NCBI RefSeq assembly: GCF_028583425.1
Contig: NC_072800.1
Location: 94,581,001-94,645,000 of the forward strand
Origin: Eublepharis macularius
Taxonomy: Eukaryota; Chordata; Lepidosauria; Squamata; Eublepharidae
Reading direction: 5' to 3'
Length of the DNA: 64,000 nt
Within the stretch, counting starts at the first letter, position 1. Each line of letters opens with the position of its first letter. The notes beneath the pieces were generated by a model. The model was not told the DNA's origin, searched no databases, and saw only the letters and a list, made by a program, of their open reading frames with translations. The translations under genes were made by a program, and so were the position numbers. This document shows, in pieces, positions 52,001 through 62,249 of this stretch.

Positions 52001-52371
52001 GCGCCTGGCCTGCACCTCAGGGAGACTTCATCTCTAAGGATATGTTCAAGCAGCAATGGAGGCAAGTTCAACTCCTCGCTAACACCTTTTGGAAGCGATG
52101 GAAGCAAGAGTACCTCCCAACTCTGCAATGCCGACGCAAGTGGGAGAAGTCTGAGCCCAACCTACGAGAAGGTGATGTCGTCCTCCTGAAAGACAAGGAC
52201 GCTCCTAGGAACTCGTGGCCCATGGGACTTATAGATCGAGTTCTACCCAGCGCGGACGGGTTGGTCCGCAAGATTGACATTCGTGTAGCCAGACACGACG
52301 GCCCGAAGATTTTCACCAGACCAGTCACCGAAGTGATCCTGCTTGTTCGGAAGACTGATCTTGAAGACTGA
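46060..52371 (+). CDS. BEL/Pao gag-pol polyprotein
   Basis: A 2,103-residue frame. The gag part has a charged coiled coil (about 200-290), then a DUF1759-like region (about 400-520) and a Cys/His knuckle region (about 670-750). A retroviral-type aspartic protease follows with DSHSTRS near 810. Reverse transcriptase carries FYVDDG near 1240. An RNase H/Pao peptidase region comes next, then integrase and a DUF5641-like end. The order is that of the BEL/Pao superfamily. Confidence 0.92.
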   Translation: METPVGHPAGEEDIIDPANTPTTPSNGNDEAESKRPPRKRTLTRKMRDLLSAKKAERLKESEKHWLRIQECLGKLDKAADVDDLHDLRTLLTSEFVHWTAHMERVRDILDQLDTEEALAEQRHLQEVHDTQEKLVDDAMRNLDRRIKEETDKLLDSASGEPRSKAGSSCKSRHPSSTSSSSKHSKSSSKRSSCSHRSNTSLFALEVAKAKAEAAAATKRAEFAKKEEELMKEAANREAQLRKEAAIRDAQLRKEATDRDVQLRTLQKEAEAAELRAKAKALEDGFQDSDSDHNLPQLEELNPTLRVLTYVEEQSAFTKGLAALALDPAAPEFKPVEPTQPVPSMPVQTSLRLVEPLDTLDPDVSPRAPTAIAAPMLPQPSAPGGPASKLTAPVLMPVYAHRWTKRDLAERGMQKFSDHPEDYLLWKSKFRNATKDMGLQANEELTLLAAWLGPESAAQVDRIHAANVEDPETALPLAWDRLNKRYGDSSELEVSLMRRLNKFPRIPYNEPRKLWDLADLLTELQAAKKNPALPGLACLDQYYTQRSIIEKLPRPLQDKWGDTVSSYKKVHRGAYPPFSNLVSFITSLAETRNDSQCGYYAHPNEPRDEKTHSRDIRTVPSRDTRHKPLRDSRAKTTASVLKTGVSTTPGEATVSKPSTSKSPAQPSAQKSTARPTYFCPLHMEGHSANRCSTFRKLPLTVRKLTISELKMCSRCCQSREHASTDCKTYIKCCECGSDTHATAMHTDATPTQPVVPDNPASQGENPVSAHCTQVCGVGSNNRSCHQICLAKVFPAGQPEQAIKMYVILDSHSTRSLVDPIFFELFNISGDELPYTLRTCAGVQLTAGRRAAGFQIESLDDSIQFSLPPLLECDAIPDDRDQIPTPDVALHHPHLQSIADHLPALDPDAQILLLLGIDATDLLVCHEVIVGPPGTPHAQRYDLGWVIVGNVCVDRLQMPNQMSVFATTIMDNGRASHLKPCPEHFTLTEEDYGLGTTVFRTTKDDNMLAPSMEDKQFLQLMEKELQQDDSGSWIAPLPFRTPRQRLPNNREQALSRLNTLRRTLARKPEMKAHFVEFMDKMLQNKHAELAPPLREGEECWYLPFFGVYHPQKPGQIRVVFDSSAQFQGFSLNKALLTGPDLTNSLLGVLIRFRKEAVAVMADIQQMFYSFLVRDDHRNYLRFLWFSDELHIQKITEYRMRVHVFGNGPSPAIANYGLHQTARIGEGKYGLDARQFVERDFYVDDGLKSSPTPEEAVDLLKRTQQMLAAANLRLHKIASNSTKVLEAFAPEDHAKGLQDLDLGGDTPLLQRSLGLSWDLKKDTFIFQAPAQEKQFTRRGVLSAVNSLFDPLGFAAPVTIQGKHLLRTLSLGTQDWDEPLPPDQRQEWEAWRGSLNCLQAVQIPRTYVPVSPAAASRRELHVFSDASMKAIAAVAYLQVVGGENQVHAGFILGKAKLALLQGHTIPRLELCGAVLAVELAEIIEREMDLTFDATTFYTDSKVVLGYIHNQSRRFYVYVSNRVERIRRSTCPNQWRHVPTDQNPADHATRSIPASQLAESSWLKGPDFLLHSFNPVQHEEEHYELLDPDQDKEVRPQVTCMKVGVETDRHLEAKRFERFSKWKPLVLGMARLIHFARHQNTEPTSSEVRRRAELLIFQSVQHEFYVEELENSKKGLPTPKNSPLLKLNPYLDDDGLLRVGGRLKAADVGSTVANPIILPARHHVTVLLVRHHHEGVHHQGRHFTEGAIRAAGLWIVGAKRCIAAVLQTCIQGRKLKGPHQQQKMADLPPDRLSTEPPFTNVGLDVFGPWNVVTRKTRGGQANSKRWAVLFTCLSIRAVHIEVIESMDASSFINALRRFLAIRGPVKLLRSDRGTNFVGACKELGINGSTDLDPTLSSYLSEQNCKWIFNPPHASHMGGVWERMIGIVRRILDSMLAGKPSLTHETLATLLAEVSAIINARPLVPVSSDPENPTILTPATLLTQKTGAWPAPQGDFISKDMFKQQWRQVQLLANTFWKRWKQEYLPTLQCRRKWEKSEPNLREGDVVLLKDKDAPRNSWPMGLIDRVLPSADGLVRKIDIRVARHDGPKIFTRPVTEVILLVRKTDLED

Positions 52372-52529
52372 AGCTCAAGCTTTGCATGCCATTTGTTGCT
52401 TATATGCTATATTTAGCCTTTATTGCCTAGTTATGAGAATAGTGTAGCATGACATATATGCTTAGACTTGTTAGGTTACTCCACTAGCTTGCATGTTGGG
52501 GTGGAATCCATAGGATCCCAGGCGGGGAG

Positions 52530-52920
52530 TGTACTGTAACCACAGCTTAGAAAGCCTCAGTATCTGTGTAGTCAGAACTATGTACTGTCCCTTTAACAAT
52601 TGGTACTCATGGGAATTGTAGTCCCCCTTCAATATAGAAGTTTATTGTAGGCTTCCTGTGAAGGTGTTAAAAACTTGATTGTCCTCTTCCTCCCTTTGTT
52701 TGGGACGCTGCTCCTCAAGCAAGGATGCAACAGTTATAACGAATTTACCGCTTGTCTACAACAAATCTGGACCAATAAAGATGTATCTTGCTTATGTTTG
52801 AACCATGCTGCATTCACTGGCTAAAACTGTGAGTAAGGATCCCTTTTACGATCTGGGTTGAGAAAGGCAGCGCGTTGAACTATCTGGAAGCCAGCATCAT
52901 TCCCAGCTACTTCCAGAATA
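52530..52920 (+). repeat. BEL/Pao 3' LTR
   Basis: 391 bases, read as identical to the 5' LTR; preceded by a purine-rich GGCGGGGAG. Confidence 0.92.
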
Positions 52921-53054
52921 GGGAGAGTATTGAAACACCCCAAAGATTTATCAGCTCAAAAAATGGAATCAAATTCACCCATCAGCTTCAACCCTACAAA
53001 CTATTTTAAGAACTGACCAAAAAGGTCCATCTTATCTCCAAAGAATTGGTCAAA

Positions 53055-53310
53055 ATAATAATAACATAATAAAATTTGATTTATATACCACCCTTCAGGA
53101 TGACTTAACACCCACTCAGAGCGGTTGACAGTTATTATTATCCCCACAACAACAAACACCCTGTGAGGTAGGTGGGGCTGAGAGAGCTCTGAGACAGCTG
53201 TGACTGACCCAACGTGACCCAGCTGGCTTCAAATAGAGCATTGGGGAATCAAACCCGGTTCTCCAGATGAGAGTTCCGTGCTCTTAACCTCTACACCAAA
53301 CTGGCTTCCT
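53055..53310 (-). repeat. tRNA-derived SINE, reverse
   Basis: Tail TTTGATTTATATACCACCCT, core GTAGGTGGGGCTGAGAGAG, and tRNA-like end CTCTTAACCTCTACACC. Confidence 0.78.
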
Positions 53311-53329
53311 CTGTTAAGCCTATATGCAG

Positions 53330-53790
53330 AATATATCATAAGGAATTACAAAATGTTAAGGTTAACAATGAGGAAACAAATTGTTAAAAAGCTTCTATTC
53401 CTCAGCTCAGTCATCAGCCAAATGGGGAAAGAACAACCAAGAAATCAGAAAGGAGTTTGAGACTTGGAAGAGCAGCCATAAAGGAACTAGAAAAGATCTT
53501 TAAGGATAAGGACAGGAAGAAAATTGATTTGTCGATTCATTTGAAATGTGGTTCTGGAAGAGAGTTTTACAGATAGCAAGAATTACCAGAAAGACAAAGA
53601 AGTGGGTTCCAGATCAAAACAAGCCTGAATTCTCCCTAGAAACTAAAATTATTAAACTGAGGCTATCATACACTGGTAACATCATAAGAAGACCAAGCTA
53701 ACTGGGAAAAGTAGAAAGCAGTAGGAAAAGATGAAGACCCAACATGAGATGAATTAACTTAATAAAGCAAGCCATGGCCTTCAGTTTTAT
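53330..53790 (+). mobile_element. Decayed RTE-type LINE ORF fragment
   Basis: Across stops and shifts the plus strand reads SLETKIIKLRLSYTGNIIRR and LGKVESSRKR, which resembles the 3' part of the reptile RTE/BovB reading frame. No intact frame. Confidence 0.55.
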
Positions 53791-55249
53791 TTATTTTATT
53801 TATGTTATTTATAGTCTGCCTACTTATAGCCTGTGACTTTCCCCCCAGTTGGTTTTCTAGAGCAGAAAACAGTTGCAATCCTGTTGACCCTTGCAGCTGT
53901 TCTCAGAAATCACAAACCATGTTTGGTTCTGCATCAGGAATCTGTGATCCTGCTAATTTGGGCAGCCACAAGTGACAGGAAGCCCCGTGACCAGGTCACT
54001 CCCCTTCCCAGAACATCATGGGGAGAATTGCTTTCTGTTTCACCTTCTGCTACCTCCTTTGTCATTGCGGAGCAGGGAGGCTTCCCTCCCCAATATATTC
54101 CCACCCCACCTTTCCTCCACATGGCTTAGGGCAGCATCCTCCATTCTCCGTTCCTCTTTCATCCTCACAACTGGTTTGTGCTCAGTGAAAGGTGGGGCTA
54201 CACAGAGCTTGTTCCTGGAGCGCCATCAGCCAACTTGTGGCAGGCAAATCCACCCCACAGCTCCCCTGCTGGTGCTTAAATGAGCCATGGGAGAAAATGG
54301 GGGGAGGGATGTAATTGCTGTAATTTCATGCTAAAACCTGGAAGTGTCATCGCTGGTACAGATTTTAGGGTTTGCCCGGTCCCTGTACACTCCCAGCGGG
54401 AGTGAGGCAGACCTGGCACTTACCTTGGCCCTTTTCACCTGGCACTTTTCACACGACATTGCGCAAAACTCTCGTGAGAAGATGCGATCTTCCGTGTTTC
54501 TTGCACTACATTTCGCGATGTTCCGGAGGCACGTAAGTAGTGTGAAAAGGGTCACTTGTGCTTCCCAGGAATCTTCTGTTTGCACACATTCTTCCAGCGC
54601 TCACACCATGATGTCTCTTCCAAGAAGTGATGCCATCATTCTGGCTGCAGGTGTGCTCTCGTGCTTTGTGCAGGACAAATTCAGCCCATTTGGGGCCAAA
54701 ATTGGCCCCAGTGAAGCGCGCCAGCATGCCCGTCCTTGGCCAGCGCAACAACATCGCTTCAGAAAGTGACATCGTCACAGCCTGCTGGGAGAATGTCTGG
54801 TGCACGCATTCTCTGGTTGCCTGCCAACAGCGGGCCATCACTGAGGGAGTTGCCACCTCCTGCTGATCGCCAGCTGGGAAGACTACATGCTATAGGTCTT
54901 TGCAGATCTTTATGGTTTTTTACCATAGAGAAAAATGAAATCCTATAGCATCAGTGATGTCACTTCTGAGTTTTAGCCAGAAGTGATGACCCCTCAGTGA
55001 TGCTTACCCCATTCCCCTGCCTCCCATTCCCCTCCTCCCATGTCTCCCCATGCCTTCCAAGCATGCACCTAATATCGCTAGCTTTTGAAAAGAAAAGGAA
55101 GTCCTTTATTATTACGAATTACATACCAGTCTAGAAAAGAAAGCTTGAGCATTCTAGCTGCCTATCTAGGTGAAGATGGAAAGAGATTGCTGAGAGAGCA
55201 TCTCTCTCTCCTCCCCTCCTCCTCCCTCCTCTATATTTGACCAGTCTCT

Positions 55250-55385
55250 GTATCATGCATCTGACGAAGAGAATGTGATTCTCGAAAGCTTATGCTACAA
55301 TAAAATTGGTTAGTCTTAAAGGTGCTACTGGACTCTTTTTGATTTTGCTACCACAGACTAACACGGCTAACTCCTCTGCATCTCA
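55250..55385 (+). repeat. Penelope-like tail, single copy with hammerhead-like core
   Basis: CTGACGA (55261), hairpin GAGAAT/ATTCTC, then GAAA, GC-TTAT-GC and TA, followed by TTGGTTAGTCTTAAAGGTGC and GACTAACACGGCTAACTC. Outer stem I pairing is poor. Confidence 0.6.
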
Positions 55386-55519
55386 TGGGTGGTTAGGCAA
55401 AGAAGCAAGAAGAAAAAGAGTTAGCCAGAAGGAAGGAAATCTTTAAGAGAAACCGTTTGTGTAAACAAAGGCAGCAGCAGAGCAGACTAGAAGAAACATA
55501 CAGACAGGCTGAACAACTC

Positions 55520-55730
55520 TGAAGAAATCCCTGGAGATTTGGGGAGGGGCATGGGGAGGACAGGGAGGGTGTAGGGACAGGAGGGGCCTCAGCAGGGTAT
55601 AATGCCACAGAGTCCACCCTGCAAAGCAGCTGTTTTCTCCAGGAGAACTCATCTCTGTAGTCTGGAGCTCAGCTGCAATTCTGGGACACCTTCAGACCCC
55701 ACCTGAAGGTTGGCCACCAAGATACAGAGG
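55520..55730. repeat. Old MITE related to the 57.66 kb element
   Basis: Shares AATGCCACAGAGTCCACCCT and TTTTCTCCAGGAGAACT with the complete copy at 57662-57881; ends not recognisable. Confidence 0.5.
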
Positions 55731-56539
55731 AAACCGACCTAGCTAGCTAGCTGTCAGGTTCTGGCAGTTAGATCCCCCTAGTACCACACTGCACATACTC
55801 CAGGGTATGAGTTAAAGTTACTTTATTGGAGATCCATCAGCATCAGCATTCACAGACACGGGTATTGGCAGAAGTGACGTGTAGAAGTTTGGAGGGCTAA
55901 GTTAGAGGGAAAGTTCCCACCTTTGGGATATGGACGGTTAGGATTCTGGCGTGGTTAGTATTCTGGCGCAGAGGAGCCGGGGGTGGGGGGTGAGAGGAGG
56001 AGAGAAGAACTGGAGGAGAGAAGCAAAATGAAGTCATTTTCAGTTCCCGGCTCAAGCCAGCACTCAAGGACACATTCTCAAGCGGCTGCGAAAATGAAAG
56101 CAGACACTACAGTAGGCACCTGTAAGATAAGCAACTCCCAGCCCAACAGGCCAGCAAGAGGCAACTTCCTATACTCTCAGAGGATCAGTACAAAGCACAG
56201 AACACACAAAATACTCACGGCAGATATGCAGGCAGACATATATGACACTGGCTAGCATTTCTGCCTCCTCTGGTGTACTGATGTGCTGTGTACAAAGAGA
56301 CATGGCACAGCCCTTCACTTCCAACCACACAACCCAGAGGGAGATACTGATTGCAGAGTCGCCCAGCAAACTTTATGCCTGAGTGGGGATTTGATCCCAG
56401 ATTCCCGTATCCTTATCTGACCATGACTCTTGATTTATCACCTCCACCACCCCGTGCCATGGGGTATGTTGGCTGGGGCCAAGAAAGTAGAGCTGCCACC
56501 TTGGCGGATGTTTTACTGGATTTAATTGTTTGTACTTGT

Positions 56540-56625
56540 GATTTTATTGTAATTTTAACTTTGTTGTATCCGCCCTGAACCCATTGGTGGGGAGGGCGGA
56601 ATATAAACCAAATAAATCAATCTTG
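56540..56625 (+). repeat. LINE 3' tail (CR1/L2-like)
   Basis: TTGTTGTATCCGCCCTGAAC and GGGCGGAATATAAACCAAAT, then AAATAAATCAA, a common squamate LINE tail. Confidence 0.5.
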
Positions 56626-57661
56626 TAAAGTTTTCAGTTGCCTCTAATTTTTAAGACAAAGTTTTGAAAATCTGAGCTGGAATCACAGAGCCCCTTCCAC
56701 TGAAGACCCCTCAGGTTGCTGCCTCCAGGGGGTCCTGGAGTTCTCCTGGGATTACAGTTGATCTCCAGATTACAGAGATCAGTTCTCCTGGACAAAAGGG
56801 CAGCTTTGGAAGGTTGATTCTACCACTCCATGCACACCCCAAACTTCAGCCCCTACAGGCACTAACCCCAAATCTCAAGGAATGTCCCAAGCCGGAGTCG
56901 GCAGCCCTGAGCCACCTGGACACTGAGAAGGTTGTCCCTACCTGAGCAGTGCTGGGTTCCCCTTTCCCACAAGAAAAGGAAGGGGGAGGGAAGACAGGCC
57001 AGAACCACAAGTTTCCACCAGTGGAATCAGCTGGGATGGACGTTTCCCAGGGTGAATTTAATTATGCTTGCATTGCTATTTATAAATAAGGCGTCCTTTT
57101 CAGAGGAGGTGTCCCAGTCCCCTCTGTCAACTGGTGAACAGACGTACCTGTCTGTCTGAGGTGGGAAATGATTTCTCCATGGCCAGTCAGAAATGCAGAA
57201 AGAAACCCCTCAGCCAGCCAAGCGCTGGCTTTAATTGCGAGAGTGTTCCCTGAAAGGAGGTGGAGAACCGTTCCAGCCCCAAATCTTCACCTGAAGTTCA
57301 CCAGCTCAGTCCAGGTTTCCCCACAGTCTGGACTACAAAGGCCTGGCTCTTCCATGGAGAGTGTTGGTCCACCTCATCTATAGCCATCCTCTCCCAGGCT
57401 AGGAATGGGAGGGCAGCTAGCCCTTCTGGAGGTTGCACCTTGCAGGCCAACATGTCCTGAAATTATGAAGCCATAGTGTGAGGAGAAACTGGCTTCTTAA
57501 AGGAAAAAAACTTGCAACTTTAGGAAAAATGGTAATGTATGCATGGCCGATGCAAGAAAGTTCACCTGAGTGTGAGGGGCAGAGGGTGTGCAGGCAACGA
57601 TGACTATTGTTGAGGAATGCTGGAGGAGGGACTGTTGGGCAGTTGGATGGTCACACCAAGG

Positions 57662-57881
57662 TAGGGTTGCCAGCTCCAGGTTGGGAAATTCCTGGAGATG
57701 GGGGGGGGTGAAACCTGGAGAAAGAGGGGTTTGGGGAGGGAAAGGACCTTGCCATGGCATAATTCCATAGAGTCCACCCCCAAAAGTAGCCATTTTCTCC
57801 AGCTGAACTGATCTCTGTGGCCTGGAGACCAGTTGTAATTCCAGGAGATCTCCAGCCACTACCTGGAGGCTGGCAACCCTA
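57662..57881. mobile_element. hAT-type MITE
   Basis: 220 bases with terminal inverted repeats TAGGGTTGCCAG / CTGGCAACCCTA and a perfect 8-bp target duplication CACCAAGG (57654-57661 and 57882-57889). No coding capacity. Confidence 0.85.
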
Positions 57882-58508
57882 CACCAAGGATATCCAACAT
57901 TTCAGCCACTGGACTGGTACTGTTTGTCCGTTTTCACATAACATCTTCATTTCATGCACAAGTTGTGAACATCTCATTCCTCTCCTCTCCCCCGCCCCCC
58001 CCCCGCCCCCAATTCCACTTTATTTTAAACCTGTAAAAAATGGTGTTTCCTGGGCAAGACAATCTTTCTCTTGTGCTTGAAAGTTCCTTTGCTCCCTTCT
58101 TTCACCCACATTTTGTCCATGAACTGCCCTGTAGTTACTGGCACGGATAAAACATTTTTTGTTTTGGGGGTCAGAATGTCAGCCCCGTTTTCAGTTTCCC
58201 ACTGTGGGGCTCAGTTTCTGCAGTGGGAAGATTCCTCCCCCAAGCGCCTCATTTATGAATTGTGCTCAATTGCAACATATGACTGCCCCCCTCCCCCACT
58301 GTGCATCACTTCACAGTATGAATTTCTTCCTTCATTGACCAAGGACATCATTCCTCTGAAATGCCATGGAAGGGGACAGAAGCCTTTGTTTATTGCCAAT
58401 TATTCCGTATTCCCAAAGAAATTGTACTCCAGAATAGCGCCAATTGCAAGACTACTTTCACATTACATGTGTGTGTAACATCTCTCTCTCCATTGTCTCA
58501 ACATTAAC

Positions 58509-58826
58509 CAGGGCTGTTTTTTTCAGCTGGAACGCGGTGGAATGGAGTTCGGGCACCTCTTGAAAATGGTCACATGGCTGGTGGCCCCGCCCCCTGATCT
58601 CCAGACAGAGGGGAGTTTAGATCGCCCTCCGCACAGCGGCACAGAGGGCAATCTAAACTCCCCTCTGTCTGGAGATCAGGGGGCGGGGCCACCAGCCATG
58701 TGACCATTTTTGCCAAGGGTGATTTAAACTTTAAAAAACTCCCCCACCCCGTTCCAGCTGACCCAAAGTGACGTCATTGTGCAGTCCTGAGTTCCACCAC
58801 CTCTTTTCCCAGAAAAAAAGGCCCCA
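58509..58826. mobile_element. hAT-type foldback MITE, diverged copy
   Basis: Same family as 59558-59816 in the opposite orientation, with TIR CAGGGCTGTTTTTTTCAGCT and a long inner palindrome around 58630. Target duplication is only partly matched. Confidence 0.7.
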
Positions 58827-59557
58827 GCAATATGAGCAGCTAGAGCGGGACGGGGGGGGGGTGGGACTGCATAGCCGGGAGAGGCGGAGGAGGGCAGTCA
58901 GAGAATCCTTCTGCTGTGATCCTGGCTGGTTCTGTCTTTTAAAACAAAGCTGCCCAGGTAAAATGGCATTTGCCCGACACTTGAAGAACACATGGCAGGT
59001 GTCTTGTCTAGTTTGAGCAGCCTCATGTGCTCGTGTGTAAACAAAGATTTTGAAATAATGGGAGCATCACTTACAGGAGAGACTTTATTCTTCCGATGTG
59101 GCTGCTAAGGCTGTTGCTTGGCTTTCTGGGTATTTGATCCAGAATATGCAAATAGACCACAGCTTATACCCGCCACGTATGCAATACATGCCAGAGGTCC
59201 CCAACCTTTTTAATCCTTTGGGCACCTTTGAAATCCTGATACGGGGGTGGGGGGGTAGGAGCAACCACAAAATGACTGTCACGGGAGGCAAGGCTGCACA
59301 CACGTGGAAAGCCCAAGGGCAGAGGAGAAGGGGGGGGGGGTTTACTTTCAAAGCTACCCTGGGGAAGGGCAGTGAGAAAGAATAAAACCAGCTCCGCGGT
59401 GGCAGGTGCCTCTGAAACAACATTACTTTAATCTGCAAGGTCAATCAAATTTCCAGTTATCAGAAGTCCCACCGGGCAAGAGCCCCACTTGGCCCCACTC
59501 GCTTTCTAAAAAGGTGTAGGTGGGTGCCGCACTGGGGACCCCTACAATACCTGCTTT

Positions 59558-59816
59558 CAGGGCTTTTTTTCCTGGGGAAAGAGGTGGTGGAACTCAGTGG
59601 GTTGCCCTCGGAGAAAATGGTCACATGGCCAGTGGCCCCGCCCCGATCTCCAGACAGAGGGGAGTTGAGAGTGCCCTCCGCACTGCTGAGCAGCACGGAG
59701 GGCGATCTCAACTCCCCTCTGTCTGGAGATCAGGGGGCGGGGCCACCAGCCATGTGACCATTTTCAAGAGGTTCTGGAACTCCATTCCACCGCGTTCCAG
59801 CTGAAAAAAAGCCCTG
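59558..59816. mobile_element. hAT-type foldback MITE
   Basis: TIR CAGGGCTTTTTTTC / GAAAAAAAGCCCTG and a perfect 8-bp target duplication CCTGCTTT (59550-59557 and 59817-59824). The interior is a long inverted repeat (TCTCCAGACAGAGGGGAGTT and its mirror). Confidence 0.88.
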
Positions 59817-60639
59817 CCTGCTTTCTTCTCAAACCTGAAATTCTGTTATTTTAAGAGCATGACATGCATCAGCAGTCCTTCTATGATCATTTATTCATTT
59901 AAAACACTTGTCCCTTCTCTTTCTCCTAACAAAGGGGCCCAAGGCAGCTTGGCTGTCCTGCGTTTGTCAGCAGGGCGCTGAACAAGTTCAGCCCCCAAAG
60001 GTTTTTCACCCCTTTGAAGTATCCTGAAATTGGGAGTAAATGAGCTAAGGGATATCTGCCTACCCCCCCCCATTTCCCACTCCACTCCCATACAGCACAA
60101 AAAAGGTACCCTAATTACTGAACCCAAGAAATGAGACAAACAAGTGGTCAAACTTAAATGCTTTTTTTTTTTACTAAGACATTAAAATAGAAATATACAT
60201 CTGAAAAGATAGTGAATGAATTACAGAGATAACTGAAAGCAAACACGCTAAAAGAACAATAGCTGAGATTACAGTTCAGGTGTATATTGAACCCTTGGAT
60301 ATTGCTGCCTAATTGCCAAGTCGTCTTATATTTAATAAGCAATAACACACAAAAATTGCATAAATGGATTAACAGCAAAAAAAAAGCAAAAAGCTATGGT
60401 TCATGCCCTTCCATTCTGCTGAGGGGCAAACCCCAGAAAAAGAGCTTCTAAAGCAACATCATCAATCTGGCTACATTTTAGTACTCTTGTCTTGCAGTAG
60501 GAGAGGCCTCAAGATCAAGAGAAATATGATGCTCAGCGAAAACCCAATGAACAGACCTTTTAACAATACACAAATGTCAAAATTGTTAGTTTTTAGTCTG
60601 CTGGGCATTTTCAGGTTAGGTTCAAAACAGATGAAGAGC

Positions 60640-60890
60640 CAGTTTGGTGTAGTGGTTAAGAGTGGCAGGACTCCAATCTGGATAGCCGGGTTTGATTCCC
60701 CATTTCTCCACTTGAAGCCAGCTGGGTGACCTTGGGTCAGTCACAGCTCTCTCAGAGCCCTCTCAGCCCCACCCACCTCACAGGGTGATGGTTGTTGTGG
60801 GGATAATAACATACTTTGTAAACTGCTATGAGTGGGCATTAAGTCATCCTGAAGGGTGGCATATAAATCGAATGTTGTTGTTGTTATAAA
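60640..60890 (+). mobile_element. tRNA-derived SINE, full length
   Basis: Head GTGTAGTGGTTAAGAGTGGC, box B GGGTTTGATTCCCC, body CAGCTGGGTGACCTTGGGTC, tail GGTGGCATATAAATCGAATG and a GTT run. It is the best forward copy of the family seen reversed at 28.5, 41.7 and 53.1 kb. Confidence 0.82.
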
Positions 60891-61374
60891 ATGCTGGGGG
60901 ACTGCCAACTACCTCTTGCCAGAAAAAGGTAAGGGGCAATTGGAACTGTCCCCACATTTGAATTGAGTCCAGGATCCAAGGAAGAGGAGAGGGGATTTAA
61001 CTCTTACATTCCTGTACTGTTTGATGAATAAAAAAATACCCTAAATACTTGTGTCCACGCACCAAGAGAACAGAAACAAGTATTTATTGAAGGTGTGGAT
61101 GGGCTATTATGTTTGGACTTCCTGGCTGCTGCTTGCACTAAAGAAGATTCTTAAGATAGAAATATGTTTTTGTATTGGGATATTCCCTATTTATTGTTGG
61201 AAATTATTTATTATTACTATTTATTATTGTATTTTGCACTTGGAACATTGTACACATAATTATATTAAAATTATTTATATACAATAGTTGCTATATATTT
61301 TCCCCTGGACCTTGGGTTTCTATTTTGGTTACAGGTTTTTGTTCAGGGTGGCTTTGCTATGTTAGGCTGATTCA

Positions 61375-61530
61375 GGGAGGGGCTGCAGTTCAGTGGCTGA
61401 GCATCAGCTTTTCACGCAGAAGTCCGATCCCGGGCAGCTTCTCCAGTTGAAAGCAGAAAGTAGCAGGTGACGTATAAGATCTCTACCGGAGTCCCTGGAG
61501 AGCTGCTGCCAGTCTGAGTGGGCTCATTAC
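61375..61530 (+). repeat. tRNA-derived SINE (second family)
   Basis: GGGCTGCAGTTCAGTGGCTG head, GTCCGATCCCGGGCAGCTTC, and body CCTGGAGAGCTGCTGCCAGT. Reverse relative at 27155-27370. Confidence 0.68.
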
Positions 61531-61979
61531 ATAATCCACGTATTTTCTGCTCACCCGTTTACCTTTTTTAGCCTCGTGAAATTGGTGGAGAGAACAGAAG
61601 AGTCACATCATACTCTCATAAAGAGGCCAACAGGAGCAGGGAGGCTATTCTCCCTGTCGTCATCTCCCTTTGGGAAGAAAACTGCTCGTGAAACAGGAAC
61701 CAAAAGAGTGATACATCAACAGAGTAACACATAAAGCAAGGCTGGTTTTTAGCAGCAAATGTAGAGATATAAAGATCACATACAGTTACTTTAAAATTTT
61801 GAAGTGTCATTATAATTAGAGGGTAGTTGAAATGACAGCGCCATAGACAGTTGCAGGAGTTGGTTACGTTTGATCACTCATTACTCAAGTTCACGTAAAC
61901 ATGAAGCAAGATTCCGCGCCAGAAGCAGTCACACAGTTGGACGAGGCAGGCGCAAGGGTACGTAATGAGGACTCGAGAT

Positions 61980-62239
61980 CAGGGCTTTTTTTCTGGGAAA
62001 AGGGGTGGTGGAACTCCGTGGGTTTCCCTCGGAGAAAATGGCCACATGGCTGGTGGCCCCGCCCCCTGATCTCCAGACAGAGGGGAGTTTAGATCGCCCT
62101 CCGCGCCGCTCAGCAGTGCGGAGGGCAATCTAAACTCCCTTCTTTCTGGAGATCAGGAGGCGGGGCCACCAGCCATGTGACCACTTTCAAGAGGTGCCAG
62201 AACTCCGTTCCCCCACGTTCCCCCTGAAAAAAAGCCCTG
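61980..62239. mobile_element. hAT-type foldback MITE
   Basis: Same TIRs and inner palindrome. Target duplication CTCGAGAT / CTCAAGAT matches 7 of 8 (61972-61979 and 62240-62247). Confidence 0.85.
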
Positions 62240-62249
62240 CTCAAGATAG

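Larger units (their letters stand above)
44563..52920 (+). mobile_element. BEL/Pao LTR retrotransposon, looks whole
   Basis: 8,358 bases with 391-bp LTRs at both ends that read as identical. Target duplication GGGAG lies at 44558-44562 and 52921-52925. The leader (44954-46059) holds two copies of a 140-bp tandem unit from about 45752. One long gag-pol frame follows. Identical LTRs point to a very recent insertion. Confidence 0.93.
43734..53030. repeat. Duplicated unit, copy B, split by two LTR elements
   Basis: Matches copy A in three blocks: 43734-43878, 44306-44562 and 52921-53030. The gaps are a 427-bp solo LTR and a whole BEL/Pao element. Confidence 0.85.
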
